Origin: Gammaproteobacteria bacterium
Lineage (GTDB): Bacteria; Pseudomonadota; Gammaproteobacteria; Chromatiales; Chromatiaceae
Direction: 5' to 3'
Assembly: GCA_020445255.1 (NCBI GenBank)
Contig: JAGRGY010000016.1
Location: 1-64,000, forward strand
DNA length: 64,000 nt
Of this stretch, positions 9,239 to 17,881 are shown piece by piece; the first letter of the stretch is position 1; every line of letters starts with the position of its first letter. A program made the translations under genes and the position numbers. The notes under the pieces are model-generated. The model saw only the letters and a list, made by a program, of their open reading frames with translations, did no database searches and was not told where the DNA came from.

Positions 9239-9399
9239 ATTACCGCCTTCCACAGGCGTTGCGGTACCCGATCCGGCGCGCCCAGCCAACGCGTCGCTTG
9301 ATGGATGCCGCATATTGCCGCTAGCCGACCCGCGCGAGGCGGTTGCGCGATGCCTGTCACATCGCAATTGCTGACGACAAGACCTAACGGGGGGACGTC

Positions 9400-10146
9400 G
9401 TGTCGAGAAGTACCGCCATCCTGGTCGGGGTGGCCAGCCTGCTGCTGCTCACTTGGATCACTGTCGCGGTCCGTCACGAGCCGATCGCGGACGATCTCTC
9501 CGAGCGCGTGGTCAGGGCCCTGTCGGCGCGTGCCCTCACCGGACTGAATGTCGGGGTGGAGGGGCGCGACCTGACAATCAGCGGTGAACTGCCGCACAAC
9601 GCCACGCCGGACGCGATTCGCAGCATCGCCGCCGACGTGTGGGGCGTGCGTGCCGTCGATGTCAGCGGCCTCGTGCCGGCGGCGTCGATGGTCGACCCCG
9701 AAAACCCCTTGCACGCGCGCTTCGATCCGAGCCGGATCGTGCGCCTCGGCGGCAATCTGGCCAATCCGATGGATGCCGGGACGTGTCAACGCACGATGGC
9801 GCGCCTGACGTCGGTGGCCAGTATCAGCTTCGAGCTGGGTGGTGCGTCGCCGATGCTCGAGAGTTACCCGCTGCTCAACGACCTGGCGACGGTCGCCTAC
9901 CAATGTCCGCAGGCGCGGATCGTTATCGGCGGCCATACGGCTGCCAGCGGCGACCACGAATCCGGGCTGCGGCTGAGTCAGGCGCGCGCCGAGGCGGTCG
10001 AACGCTTTTTCTACCTTGCCGGTATCGACGGCCGACGCATGCAGATTGTGGCCTACGGCGACAGCCAGCCGATCGCCAGCAACGCGACACCCGAGGGGCG
10101 CGCGGCCAACCGGCGCATCAGCTTCGAAGTGCTGCCCCCACAGTAA
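9400..10146 (+). CDS. BON and OmpA-like domain envelope protein
   Basis: 248 residues starting with GTG (gggggga just upstream). An N-terminal membrane anchor or signal (about 5-24) is followed by a BON-like domain (about 28-75, containing a GRDLTISGELP strand) and a C-terminal OmpA peptidoglycan-binding domain (about 160-245, with LRLSQARAEAVERFF and GRAANRRISFEV). It probably sits in the periplasm, bound to peptidoglycan. The next gene begins 14 bp later and is likely co-transcribed. Confidence 0.82.
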   Translation: MSRSTAILVGVASLLLLTWITVAVRHEPIADDLSERVVRALSARALTGLNVGVEGRDLTISGELPHNATPDAIRSIAADVWGVRAVDVSGLVPAASMVDPENPLHARFDPSRIVRLGGNLANPMDAGTCQRTMARLTSVASISFELGGASPMLESYPLLNDLATVAYQCPQARIVIGGHTAASGDHESGLRLSQARAEAVERFFYLAGIDGRRMQIVAYGDSQPIASNATPEGRAANRRISFEVLPPQ

Positions 10147-10160
10147 TACCGCGGAGCGGG

Positions 10161-10817
10161 ATGATGACCTACCTGATTACCCAAACCTTTCTGTTGCTGC
10201 TGCTGGCCGGGCTGCTCGGCCTCGTTCTGGGTTGGTACCTGACACGGATCGCGGCGCAGGCTACGCGGGCGACGCTGCAGACGCGGCTCAGGAACGCGGA
10301 GTCGGATGCACGCGAGTTGCGTGGGGAGCTGGACGTCGCCGTGACGGCGCGCGGGCAGAGCGAGGCAGAGCGGCAGGGACTCGCCGATCGCCTGGCGGCC
10401 CTGGAACAGGTCGAGCCCGCGGCTGGCGGCGATGCGGCCGAGGTCGCTTCGCTGCGTGGCGAGCTCGAAGGCTGCCGGAAAGCGCTCGCGGCGGCGCAAG
10501 GGGCCGTCAGCCCGGAAACCACCCCGAAGCCGCAGCCTGCGCCGGCAGAGGTTACGGCGGCGCCGGCGATGGCGATGCGTGCACCGGCGCGTTCAGCGGA
10601 CGGCGCCGAAGCCGACGACCTGCAGTTGATCAAGGGGATCGGACCCAAGATCGCTGCGATCCTCAGCGAACTCGGCATCGTGCGTTTCGAACAGATTGCC
10701 GCGTGGACGCCGGAGAACGTCGCCTGGGTCAACGACCACCTGCGTTTCAAGGGGCGGATCGAGCGCGAGGAATGGATCCCTCAGGCGAGGGCATTGATGG
10801 CCGCGCGCGACGCCTGA
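10161..10817 (+). CDS. Membrane-anchored coiled-coil protein with helix-hairpin-helix domain
   Basis: 218 residues. One transmembrane helix (about 8-28) is followed by a charged coiled coil (about 35-105), an Ala/Pro-rich linker, and a C-terminal helix-hairpin-helix-like module (about 150-215) with DDLQLIKGIGPKIAAILSEL. Such C-terminal modules are often annotated as flap-endonuclease-like, but no nuclease active site is visible here. Pairing with the BON-OmpA gene suggests an envelope role. The function is unknown. Confidence 0.75.
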   Translation: MMTYLITQTFLLLLLAGLLGLVLGWYLTRIAAQATRATLQTRLRNAESDARELRGELDVAVTARGQSEAERQGLADRLAALEQVEPAAGGDAAEVASLRGELEGCRKALAAAQGAVSPETTPKPQPAPAEVTAAPAMAMRAPARSADGAEADDLQLIKGIGPKIAAILSELGIVRFEQIAAWTPENVAWVNDHLRFKGRIEREEWIPQARALMAARDA

Positions 10818-10898
10818 ATCGTGTGTGCCACGTCCGGGCTGCGCACACTTGTCGTTGCGGCCATCATGCCGGCGACGAAGGCGCCGTGATCGGCGGAC

Positions 10899-11183
10899 TC
10901 AGTCGGTCAGCCACTTGGACAGCGCATCGATCAACTGCCGCGCCTGGTCCGGGCTCGAGATATTGAACTTGGACTTCTGCTGATACTCGCCGTTGCGCTT
11001 CTGGTAGCGTCGGATCGAGTACTTGTCCTTGCTGTACTCCTCCTTGCGTGGCTCCCAGTCCTGATAGCGGTAAAGGATTGTCGTCCATGCGCCTTTCGAC
11101 AGGATTTCCTTGTCGAGTTCCTTGACGACATCGATGCCGCCTTCGCTGTAGTTGATCGTCAATTCGTCGGGCGAACTTGCCAT
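10899..11183 (-). CDS. Conserved hypothetical protein
   Basis: 94 residues, highly charged, with no signal or membrane segment. The core (TILYRYQDWEPRKEEYSKDK, then KYSIRRYQ and FNISSPDQARQLIDALSKWL) has a beta-strand-rich then helical pattern, loosely like PC4/YdbC-type nucleic-acid-binding domains. That likeness is weak. It is transcribed convergently with the preceding gene. Confidence 0.6.
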   Translation of the reverse strand: MASSPDELTINYSEGGIDVVKELDKEILSKGAWTTILYRYQDWEPRKEEYSKDKYSIRRYQKRNGEYQQKSKFNISSPDQARQLIDALSKWLTD

Positions 11184-11283
11184 GTCACTTGCTCCGCGTG
11201 GCGCTGCCTGTCTCGGTCCGGAATCGGGTGAATCGAGGCGCGCGACGATAGCAAACGCGCCGGCTTCGTGCCAGCGGGCCCGC

Positions 11284-11949
11284 TCAGCGGGCGCCGAAGC
11301 GCTCGAGCAGTCGGATCAGCTCCTGTACCTGCAGCCGGCGGGCGAGCGCGAGCGCGGATTCGCCGTCGCGGCTTGCGACGTTCACGTCGGCGCCGGCATT
11401 GACCAGGTGGGTCGCGAGACGGTGATTGTCCTGACGGATTGCAATCAACAGGGCGGTGTCGCCGTCGGCATCCCGGGTCTCCAGGTCTGCGCCACGGTCG
11501 AGCAGAAATCGCAGGGAATCGCGATCCGTGGTGCCGCTCGCCGCCGCCTTGAGCAACAGCGTCGAGGGTTCGAACCGGGCACCCTGGGCGAGCAGGACCT
11601 CGGCGACCTGGGTCCGCCCGGCGAGGATGGCCAGGTCCAGCGCGGAATCGCCCTGCGCGGTCAGGCGGTCGATGTCGGCGCCGTGCTTGAGCAGTGTGCG
11701 AACCATGATGATCCGACCCTTGTCCGCCGCGACCTGCAGCGGGTATTGGCCGTTCGGCAGCACCGCATTGATGTCCGTCCCCCAGTACAGGTGACGCTCG
11801 AGCTGATCGAGGTCGCCGCGCTGTACAGCGAGGTAGAGCGTGATGCTGGGCTTGTCCGGTTCGCTGCAGGCGGCCAGCAGCGCGACGGATATCGCGAGCA
11901 GCAATGCCAGCATGCGACCGGTTCGATACCGCGAGTACACAGCACTCAC
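11284..11949 (-). CDS. Ankyrin-repeat lipoprotein
   Basis: 221 residues from GTG 11949, whose first bases overlap the stop of the upstream rhodanese gene (GTGA). An ATG at 11913 is an alternative start. A hydrophobic signal ending in LLAAC is a lipobox, so the product is likely an outer- or inner-membrane lipoprotein. About five ankyrin repeats follow (for example NGQYPLQVAADKGRIIMVRTLL and DGDTALLIAIRQDNHRLATHLV), which mediate protein binding. It probably works with the rhodanese protein encoded just upstream. The partner is unknown. Confidence 0.78.
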   Translation of the reverse strand: MSAVYSRYRTGRMLALLLAISVALLAACSEPDKPSITLYLAVQRGDLDQLERHLYWGTDINAVLPNGQYPLQVAADKGRIIMVRTLLKHGADIDRLTAQGDSALDLAILAGRTQVAEVLLAQGARFEPSTLLLKAAASGTTDRDSLRFLLDRGADLETRDADGDTALLIAIRQDNHRLATHLVNAGADVNVASRDGESALALARRLQVQELIRLLERFGAR

Positions 11950-12599
11950 TCTTCCGGCACCACCGTCGTCAATCCGGCGGCTTCCCATGCCTGCATGCCG
12001 CCGCGGTACCACTTGATCTTGGAGGGTGGATAACCGAGCCGAAGCAGGACGCGTATGTTGGACGGCGACTGGCCGCACCAGCTGCCGTTGCAGAATAGCA
12101 CCAGGGTCTTGGCGAAACGAAAATCCCAAAGTTCCCCGTCACGTTCGGCGTCGAACCGTTCGTGCAGGATGGCAGCGACTTCCCCATCACCCGCTGCCTT
12201 CACACTCAGGCGCTTGTAGTGGATGTTGACCGAACCGGGAATTGTGCCGCGCTGCAGCCAGTCCGGCCCGCGTGAGTCGATGATCAGGATCGACGAGTCG
12301 CCGCCGGCGGCGCGCCGCAGATAATCGAGCATCTCGAGCTCGCCGATCGTTTCTACGCCTTCCGGCATGTGCATTGGCTGCACGCAGAACGGTGGGCAGC
12401 GGCGGGATGTGCGCTGGAACGCCGGATTCAGCACGTTGTCCTGGTCCTGGTTGCGCTGGATCCGGACCGTCTTGCCCTGGTGCTTGACATCGATCGAACT
12501 CAGCGTCGGCGTGATGCGTACCTGCATCTCGTTGTCGGCGATGGCCGGCATAGCGAGCATCGCCGCGGCCGCTAGCAGCAGAGCGCGCGAAGTGTTCAT
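11946..12599 (-). CDS. Exported rhodanese-like protein
   Basis: 217 residues with a signal peptide (cleavage near AIA-DN, residue 21). A rhodanese domain spans about residues 80-212: ILIIDSRGPDWLQRGTIPGSVNI, then LFCNGSWCGQSPSNI at the active-site loop, and WYRGGMQAWEAAGL at the end. Rhodaneses carry persulfide sulfur on cysteine. Here two cysteines sit around the loop (CNGSWC), so disulfide or redox chemistry is also possible. The location is periplasmic. The stop codon overlaps the ankyrin lipoprotein start. Confidence 0.85.
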   Translation of the reverse strand: MNTSRALLLAAAAMLAMPAIADNEMQVRITPTLSSIDVKHQGKTVRIQRNQDQDNVLNPAFQRTSRRCPPFCVQPMHMPEGVETIGELEMLDYLRRAAGGDSSILIIDSRGPDWLQRGTIPGSVNIHYKRLSVKAAGDGEVAAILHERFDAERDGELWDFRFAKTLVLFCNGSWCGQSPSNIRVLLRLGYPPSKIKWYRGGMQAWEAAGLTTVVPEE

Positions 12600-12724
12600 C
12601 TTGGATTGCCGGGCATGTGCATCGTCCCCATCATATCGAAATCCGCGGCCACCGCGGACACGATTGGCGGAATGGCGTCAGATCATCATGTACCGACTCG
12701 GGATCAATCCCTTAAGATGCCCGC

Positions 12725-13126
12725 ATGCTGGGAAAGATCCTTTTCACGATTGGTGTGATCGTGCTCGTCGTACTGATCTGGCGCACGCGCCGGCCGCGTG
12801 ATGCGTCCGCGTACCGCGAACCGCGTCTGGTCAACCCACCGGTACGACGGCAGTGGCCGATCCGGGGACTCGCACTGGGCGTGGTTGCGCTGATGCTGGC
12901 GACATCGGTCTACCTGCTGTTCGAGCACTGGCGCGATAACAATGCGGTGATCTACATCCGCGTCGTCGACGCCGGCAGTGGTCGCACGGCCGAATACCGC
13001 GCGGCGCGTGGCGACATCCAGGACCGTGCGTTCACCACCGTCGACGGGCGCCGCGTCGTGCTTGCCGAGACCGAGCGCCTGGAGACGTCGACGGTCAGCC
13101 CGACCGGCGCCACGGACCGAAATTGA
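12725..13126 (+). CDS. Small membrane protein of unknown function
   Basis: 133 residues with two predicted transmembrane helices (about 4-18 and 49-67) separated by an Arg/Pro-rich cytoplasmic loop, and a soluble C-terminal domain of about 65 residues. No family was recognised. It is convergent with the oxygenase-like gene downstream, and the two 3' ends overlap by 32 bp. Confidence 0.55.
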   Translation: MLGKILFTIGVIVLVVLIWRTRRPRDASAYREPRLVNPPVRRQWPIRGLALGVVALMLATSVYLLFEHWRDNNAVIYIRVVDAGSGRTAEYRAARGDIQDRAFTTVDGRRVVLAETERLETSTVSPTGATDRN

Positions 13127-13625
13127 ATGCCACCGAAAGCCGGGTGGTGTCGCTGCGGTTTTCGGTCACCTCGTGTGGCAGGTCGGGCGGGAACAGGACA
13201 AGCATGCCTTCGCGTGGCGTGACGACGATGCGCGCGTTGTCGTCGTGCAATATCAGATCGCCACTGTCGTCGCTGCAGCGTGCGTAGTACACGGCCGACA
13301 GCAGCTCATCCAGTTCCTCGTGCGCGTGCAGACTCGTCCGATCGCCCGGCGCCATCTCGTTGAACCAGAAGCCATGCCGCAGGCGCTTGCGAGCAAGGGC
13401 GGCGCGTGCGTTGTCGAGGGCGAAGCGCAGGACCGACTTGATCTCTGGGATCCAGTCTGCGTCGATGTAGGTATTCTCGAACCGACCATGAAGCTGGTGT
13501 GTGCGGCGCACGTGCGTGGCGTGCTTCTCGCGCTCAAACGCCGCCCCGAGCAAGCGGTTCACGCGAGTCGAGTCGGTCAGCCAGGCGAAGCGGACCTGCG
13601 CCAGGCGGGTCGCCTCCGCCGTCAT
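13095..13625 (-). CDS. Putative 2-oxoglutarate/Fe(II)-type oxygenase
   Basis: 176 residues from ATG 13625. The C-terminal half shows a cupin/2OG-oxygenase pattern: SLHAHEELDELLSAVYYA, then LFPPDLPHEVTENRSDTTRLSVAFNFG, giving candidate metal histidines in HAH and PHEV and a candidate 2-oxoglutarate-binding arginine in TTRLSV. It resembles the putative 2OG-Fe(II) oxygenase family often found as singletons. The ATG overlaps the stop of a small upstream reading frame (ATGA), which fixes this start. A GTG at 13661 in the same frame is a less likely alternative. Confidence 0.65.
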   Translation of the reverse strand: MTAEATRLAQVRFAWLTDSTRVNRLLGAAFEREKHATHVRRTHQLHGRFENTYIDADWIPEIKSVLRFALDNARAALARKRLRHGFWFNEMAPGDRTSLHAHEELDELLSAVYYARCSDDSGDLILHDDNARIVVTPREGMLVLFPPDLPHEVTENRSDTTRLSVAFNFGPWRRSG

Positions 13626-13774
13626 CGGAGATTCGTCGGAGCTGGCGGAGACGGCGTGCACCCCGGACCGCCCGACGGACCGTCACAGGCGGCCGGGCTC
13701 ATCATCGGTGTCCGGCAGGTCGCGCCGATACCGAGCAATATGAAAAACGCCAGGGTCAGGTAGATCACGCGCAT
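13622..13774 (-). CDS. Small exported or lipoprotein-like peptide
   Basis: 50 residues: MRVIYLTLAFFILLGIGATC, then a Pro/Gly-rich tail ending in LR. It has a signal-like hydrophobic core, with a cysteine at residue 20 that could be lipidated. Its TGA overlaps the ATG of the oxygenase-like gene in the arrangement ATGA, which supports both starts and suggests translational coupling. No strong ribosome-binding site is visible, so confidence is limited. Confidence 0.45.
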   Translation of the reverse strand: MRVIYLTLAFFILLGIGATCRTPMMSPAACDGPSGGPGCTPSPPAPTNLR

Positions 13775-13835
13775 ACCGGGATTTCACGGTAGCGCGGACG
13801 CGCTGTCAAAGCGGCGGACGCGCACCCGCCGGCAC

Positions 13836-13870
13836 AAAAAGAAAACCCGGCGCCGAGGAACGGTGCCGGG
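13836..13870 (-). terminator. Rho-independent terminator
   Basis: On the minus strand a CCCGGC...GCCGGG stem (nine pairs with one mismatch, five-base loop) is followed by TTTTCTTTTT. It lies 48 bp after the stop of the gene at 13918-14259 and should end that transcript. Confidence 0.8.
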
Positions 13871-13917
13871 TGAATGGCGAGAATAGCTCTCGCCTGTGCC
13901 GAGAATCGTATCGAGGA

Positions 13918-14259
13918 TCAGCCGGTCGGTTCGGCGACCGCGGCCTCGAATCTGCCCGCGTTAAGGTTCGCGGCGACCCGCAGTACCCTGCCCGGATCGA
14001 TCGCGATGTCGGCCTGCAGATTGGCAACTCCAACGCGCGCCTGCTCGATCGAGGCGAAATTCGTTTCGCGAATCGCACCGGCCAGCTGGGCCAAGCGCTC
14101 GCTCGCGCGGAACACGTCCGCACTTTCCGTCTTCGGGGCGTTTTCGGCACGCACATCGACACCGTCTTGTGCCGCATCCCCGGTAGCCCGGGCGTCAGTT
14201 TTTCGTTCTTTGACGCCTGGATATGTCGAAATTTTGTCGCTTGTGACCGGATGCGTCAC
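13918..14259 (-). CDS. Small protein resembling anti-sigma factor FlgM
   Basis: 113 residues, GTG start. The N-terminal ~45 residues are polar and low in complexity. The rest is helical, and the segment IDPGRVLRVAANLNAGRFEAA recalls the C-terminal sigma-28-binding region of FlgM (IDxxxIAxAL). No flagellar genes are in the window and the match is short, so this is only a suggestion. The gene forms a single unit with its own intrinsic terminator. Confidence 0.5.
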   Translation of the reverse strand: MTHPVTSDKISTYPGVKERKTDARATGDAAQDGVDVRAENAPKTESADVFRASERLAQLAGAIRETNFASIEQARVGVANLQADIAIDPGRVLRVAANLNAGRFEAAVAEPTG

Positions 14260-14398
14260 TTTTTTGTCCCGTTTTCGTCAAAAATCCGGCGCATTCCGGG
14301 TTATTTTCTAGGTTGCTCAGTACCAAAGCACGGACCGTGCCATGGAACTCGGATTCGTCGCGGCCAACTAAGCTGAGGCGGAAGACTGGAGAGACGGC

Positions 14399-15223
14399 AT
14401 GGGCAGGCGATTGTGTGCGGGACGGCTGGGTCGGCAAGTGACAGTGGCTGCCGCGCTGCTGCTGGCCGGCGTTCAGGCGCATGCGCTCGACTATCGAGTG
14501 ACCTACCGTGGCGTGTTCTCACTCGGCCAGGACATGCCGGTAGCCGATGTCGCGATGGCGGAACGCGACGTGGCGGGTGGGGCGTTGAAGGTTATCCAGC
14601 TCGACGCGACGTCCGAGAAGCACGCCGTCATGGAGTCCCTATATCCCGTGCGCTACCGCATCGCGGCCTGGGTAGGTGCAGCCGACGGGGGCATCGTCGC
14701 GCTGGATTCCTACGAGAAGACCAACAAGACGAAACACCGCCTGTATATCCGCGACGATTCCGCAAGTGGCATGTTTCGGCTCGATCGCCTTGCCGGTGAA
14801 GGCGAGACTGAGGCGCGGCGCCTGCTCGACGGGGCGTTCGATCCGCCCGATGCGCCACCCCTGTTCGATCGCCTCGGGCTGCTGGCGCAACTGCGCGAAC
14901 GCGTGCTCGATGTCGGACAGCGCTTCGCGCTGCCGGTGACCAATGGCCGTGAGCGCATGGAATACGAGGTGACGGTCGAGGGTGCGGCGACCTTGCCTCT
15001 GGCGGGTCGCCGCGTACCCGCACTCAAGTTACGCCTGGATGCGTGGGAACCGGATGGCAACGGTGGCAGGCAGGCAGCGCATCGCCCCGCGTTCGTCTGG
15101 CTGGCGACGGATGCGGGTCACACGCCCCTGCGTCTCGAGGTGCGACACGCGATCGGCCTGTTTCGCGCCGATTTGCTCGTCGACGGCGCGGCGCTGAGCG
15201 TGGCCGCGCTCGGCCCGCGCTGA
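14399..15223 (+). CDS. Exported DUF3108-like protein
   Basis: 274 residues with a signal peptide cleaved after ...VQAHA (about residue 29). The mature part matches the pattern of DUF3108 proteins: LDYRVTYRG at the start, YPVRYRIAAWVGAADGGIVALDSYEKTNK in the middle, and a late PLRLEV strand. These are periplasmic beta-rich proteins of unknown function. It appears monocistronic. Confidence 0.7.
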   Translation: MGRRLCAGRLGRQVTVAAALLLAGVQAHALDYRVTYRGVFSLGQDMPVADVAMAERDVAGGALKVIQLDATSEKHAVMESLYPVRYRIAAWVGAADGGIVALDSYEKTNKTKHRLYIRDDSASGMFRLDRLAGEGETEARRLLDGAFDPPDAPPLFDRLGLLAQLRERVLDVGQRFALPVTNGRERMEYEVTVEGAATLPLAGRRVPALKLRLDAWEPDGNGGRQAAHRPAFVWLATDAGHTPLRLEVRHAIGLFRADLLVDGAALSVAALGPR

Positions 15224-15263
15224 CACTGCGCGCCCTCCGGGTTGCAGGAATGAGGTGAACGAG

Positions 15264-15758
15264 TCAGTTGTCGACGATCTTGAGATGGCTGATATCGGGA
15301 ATAGGATAAGGGACCTTTTCGACGTGGCAGTCTTCCAGCGAACCGGAATTCGCCGGCAGCGCACTGAGTGCGCTGGTGTCGATGTCCGCCGGTGGCGGCA
15401 GCGGCGTTTCGTCGATCGTCGCGCCAGGTGCGGCGAGGCTGATCCCACTCGCTGGTCTTGCCTCACCGCCTGCGGCCTGGGCGGGGGCGGGCGGGGCATC
15501 CGGCCCCGGCGTGGCGGCCGGAGGAGGCGAACCGGCCGGCACAATCCGGATCAGGGCGCCGGCATCTCGGAATAGGGCGCGGTAGCGGCCGGCGGCATCG
15601 GCGTCAGCATTCTGTTTGATGCGCACGGCCTTGCCGCTGAACAGCCGGTCGGCCGCCTCCTCAGCGATCTTGAACAGGGCCGCGACGTCGCGGCGCGCCT
15701 TGGCAGGGTCGGCGCCGGGCAGCAACTCGCCCACGAAATACACATCGAAATTCTGCAT
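15264..15758 (-). CDS. Conserved hypothetical protein with N-terminal VYFVGEL domain
   Basis: 164 residues. The first ~72 form a compact domain (FDVYFVGELLPGADPAKARRD, ALFKI, LFSGKAVRIKQ, YRALFRDAGALIRIV) that recurs at the N-terminus of many gammaproteobacterial proteins of unknown function. A Pro/Ala-rich linker and a tail ending in HLKIVDN follow. No signal peptide or catalytic motif is visible. Confidence 0.65.
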   Translation of the reverse strand: MQNFDVYFVGELLPGADPAKARRDVAALFKIAEEAADRLFSGKAVRIKQNADADAAGRYRALFRDAGALIRIVPAGSPPPAATPGPDAPPAPAQAAGGEARPASGISLAAPGATIDETPLPPPADIDTSALSALPANSGSLEDCHVEKVPYPIPDISHLKIVDN

Positions 15759-15882
15759 ACGGCCCTCCGTTGTCTGCTCTGGATGTCGGCGCCGGGCGCG
15801 TAAACATTATCGGCCGGATCGCGGTACTTCGCCGGATTGAAGCCGCATGCAATGACGTCGGCCCGGCGTGGCGATCATTGCG

Positions 15883-16221
15883 TCAGATGTGGGATTCCAT
15901 CCATTTCTGGAACTGCGACACGATGATCTCGCCGGCGTCATTGTGTTCGCCGTAGGCGCGCAAGGTCGTGAACACGTCGACCAGCGACTGTCGCAAAACG
16001 ACGGCATCGTGCCTTGATTGCGCGGTGAAACCGCCGGTGACGGCCAGGTCGATCGCAGCGACCGAATCGGCTCCCTCCCACCACTCGCTGGTATTCAGCG
16101 AGCGGCAGGCCGCCTGCGGATCCTCGTCGAACAGTCCCGCTGCGATCTCGGCCTGGTTGGCCGCGTAGGTGTGACCATAGGCGCGCAGCAGCCTTTCGAT
16201 CTCCGCAAGGGCGCGCCGCAT
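15883..16221 (-). CDS. Hypothetical protein
   Basis: 112 residues, all-helical in appearance, beginning MRRALAEIERLLRAYGHTYAA and ending FQKWMESHI. There is no signal, membrane segment or recognised family. It starts 32 bp downstream of the alpha/beta hydrolase gene on the same strand and may share its transcript. Confidence 0.55.
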   Translation of the reverse strand: MRRALAEIERLLRAYGHTYAANQAEIAAGLFDEDPQAACRSLNTSEWWEGADSVAAIDLAVTGGFTAQSRHDAVVLRQSLVDVFTTLRAYGEHNDAGEIIVSQFQKWMESHI

Positions 16222-16253
16222 GCGTCAACCGGGTCCGTCGCGTCGCGCCGCGT

Positions 16254-17114
16254 TCACGGTTTCCCGTCCTTCGCCCCCTCGGATGCGGTTGCGAGTAGGT
16301 TGCCGATCAGGTCGCCGTCCTGCGGTGTCAGCAGATGACCCTCGGCCATCGAATACGTCTTGACCTTGCCCGCCAGTGCCGGAACCCGGTTAAGGTCCTG
16401 GCTCAGCGGTGGCACCACCTGGTCGCCCGGCATGTAAAAGGTGCCGATCCGCATGATGCTGGTGTACTTGATGTCGGGGTGCCGCTGTTGATTGAGCCAG
16501 AACAGCAGATTGCCCGGGGCGGGCGGCAGCAGGTCGAACAGCAGACCCTGGCTCTGCTTCACGGTCGCGTACAATTCGTTGCCCGTCGCGCGTCTGACCA
16601 GCCAGCTCTTGACGAAACCGAACATGCCGCGGTTGTCGGTCGCCTCGAGGGCCTGCACCGCGCGGCCGGTGCCGAAATGCGGCGTGGCGATCGTGATCAG
16701 CTGCCGTACGCCGAGCGCGCCGTGACGCACCAACGTCATTCGGGCGACCACGCCGCCGGCCGAGTGGGCGACCAGGTTGATCGGTTCGTCGGGCTGCAGT
16801 TTGCGGATCTCGCGCAGCTGGGCCGCCAGCCAGTCCGCCTGGATGACAATCGGTGCCTGGGACGGCAGATCGACGGCATATACCGGTTTGTCGGTCTTCG
16901 CCCGGGACATCGGCTGATAGAGCACGCCCTGCGCGCCGTAGCCGAGCACGCCGACCAGTCGGTAACCGCGCTTCGCAAGCCTGCCCAGGGTGCCGGCCTC
17001 GGCCCAGCTCTGCGCCGTTCCGAGATAACCGTGCACGAGCACCAGCACGTCGGCGGCCGCCGGACGCAGCGCTAACAGGGTGAACAGCAGCGTTAGGAGC
17101 AACCACTTCTTCAT
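16254..17114 (-). CDS. Exported alpha/beta hydrolase (lipase-like)
   Basis: 286 residues with a signal peptide (1-21). The oxyanion-loop motif LVLVHGYLG lies near residue 24, the nucleophile elbow is AHSAGG (GxSxG-like), and a late MPGDQVVP acidic residue and EGHLLTP histidine complete the triad. It resembles triacylglycerol-lipase or PGAP1-like hydrolases acting in the periplasm. The substrate is unknown. Confidence 0.8.
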   Translation of the reverse strand: MKKWLLLTLLFTLLALRPAAADVLVLVHGYLGTAQSWAEAGTLGRLAKRGYRLVGVLGYGAQGVLYQPMSRAKTDKPVYAVDLPSQAPIVIQADWLAAQLREIRKLQPDEPINLVAHSAGGVVARMTLVRHGALGVRQLITIATPHFGTGRAVQALEATDNRGMFGFVKSWLVRRATGNELYATVKQSQGLLFDLLPPAPGNLLFWLNQQRHPDIKYTSIMRIGTFYMPGDQVVPPLSQDLNRVPALAGKVKTYSMAEGHLLTPQDGDLIGNLLATASEGAKDGKP

Positions 17115-17317
17115 GTCGTCTTCCCAGGGGCCACGCGTGCCCGCTTATAAGTCTCGATAATCACCGCCCCGTATATCGTCGAATTTTCGCCGATCAAGTT
17201 CAAAAGATTTTATCAGTCCGTACCGGCTAACTCGCGTTCTCTATACTGAAAATCGACCGCACGGGTCGCCGATCAGTGCGTCCCGTCCACCACCCACCGA
17301 TACGGGAGGCGACTGCA

Positions 17318-17830
17318 ATGCGTAGGAGGCTGTACTTCATGCTGCCCGACGTTAAGTCGGCGGAAACGATCGAACAGGAACTGCTGCTGGCCAAGATCGA
17401 TGACCCGCACATCCACTTCCTTGCAAAGGATGGCGTCAATCTGCGGCGTCTGCACGTGGCCAATCTGCTGCAACGTACGGACGTCTTGCATGGACTTGCC
17501 TTGGGCATGGTGGCCGGCGGAATCACCGGCGTGCTGGCCGGGACCGCATTGTTGTTTTATCCGGAGTTCACACGCACGGTCGGTCTCGGTGGAATTCTGA
17601 TTCTGGCCGTGGTGTGCGCCATGGTCGGCTCTTGGATCTCGGGGATGATCGCGGTCAGCCTGCCCAATTCGCGCCTCAGGCGCTTTCAGCCGGCGATCGA
17701 TCGTGGTGAGATCCTGCTGATGGTCGACGTGCCGGTTCAGCGGGTCCGCGAGATCCGCGAACTGATCGTCTCGCATCACCCGGAGGCACGCGCCAAGGGT
17801 CAGGACGCACACATTCCTGCGTTTCCCTGA
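17318..17830 (+). CDS. Membrane protein with glycine-zipper-like helices
   Basis: 170 residues from ATG 17318, preceded by GGGAGG. A soluble N-terminal part (about 1-65) is followed by two hydrophobic segments rich in glycine (about 68-90 and 100-123) and a C-terminal cytoplasmic part ending in AHIPAFP. The layout resembles DUF1269-type proteins. The function is unknown. TATACT at 17242-17247 is a possible -10 element, but no convincing -35 is seen. Confidence 0.65.
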   Translation: MRRRLYFMLPDVKSAETIEQELLLAKIDDPHIHFLAKDGVNLRRLHVANLLQRTDVLHGLALGMVAGGITGVLAGTALLFYPEFTRTVGLGGILILAVVCAMVGSWISGMIAVSLPNSRLRRFQPAIDRGEILLMVDVPVQRVREIRELIVSHHPEARAKGQDAHIPAFP

Positions 17831-17881
17831 GCGTCTGCCGGAGGGTGCAGCAGATCCGGGCAGCTACTGTCCGGCCGACGA

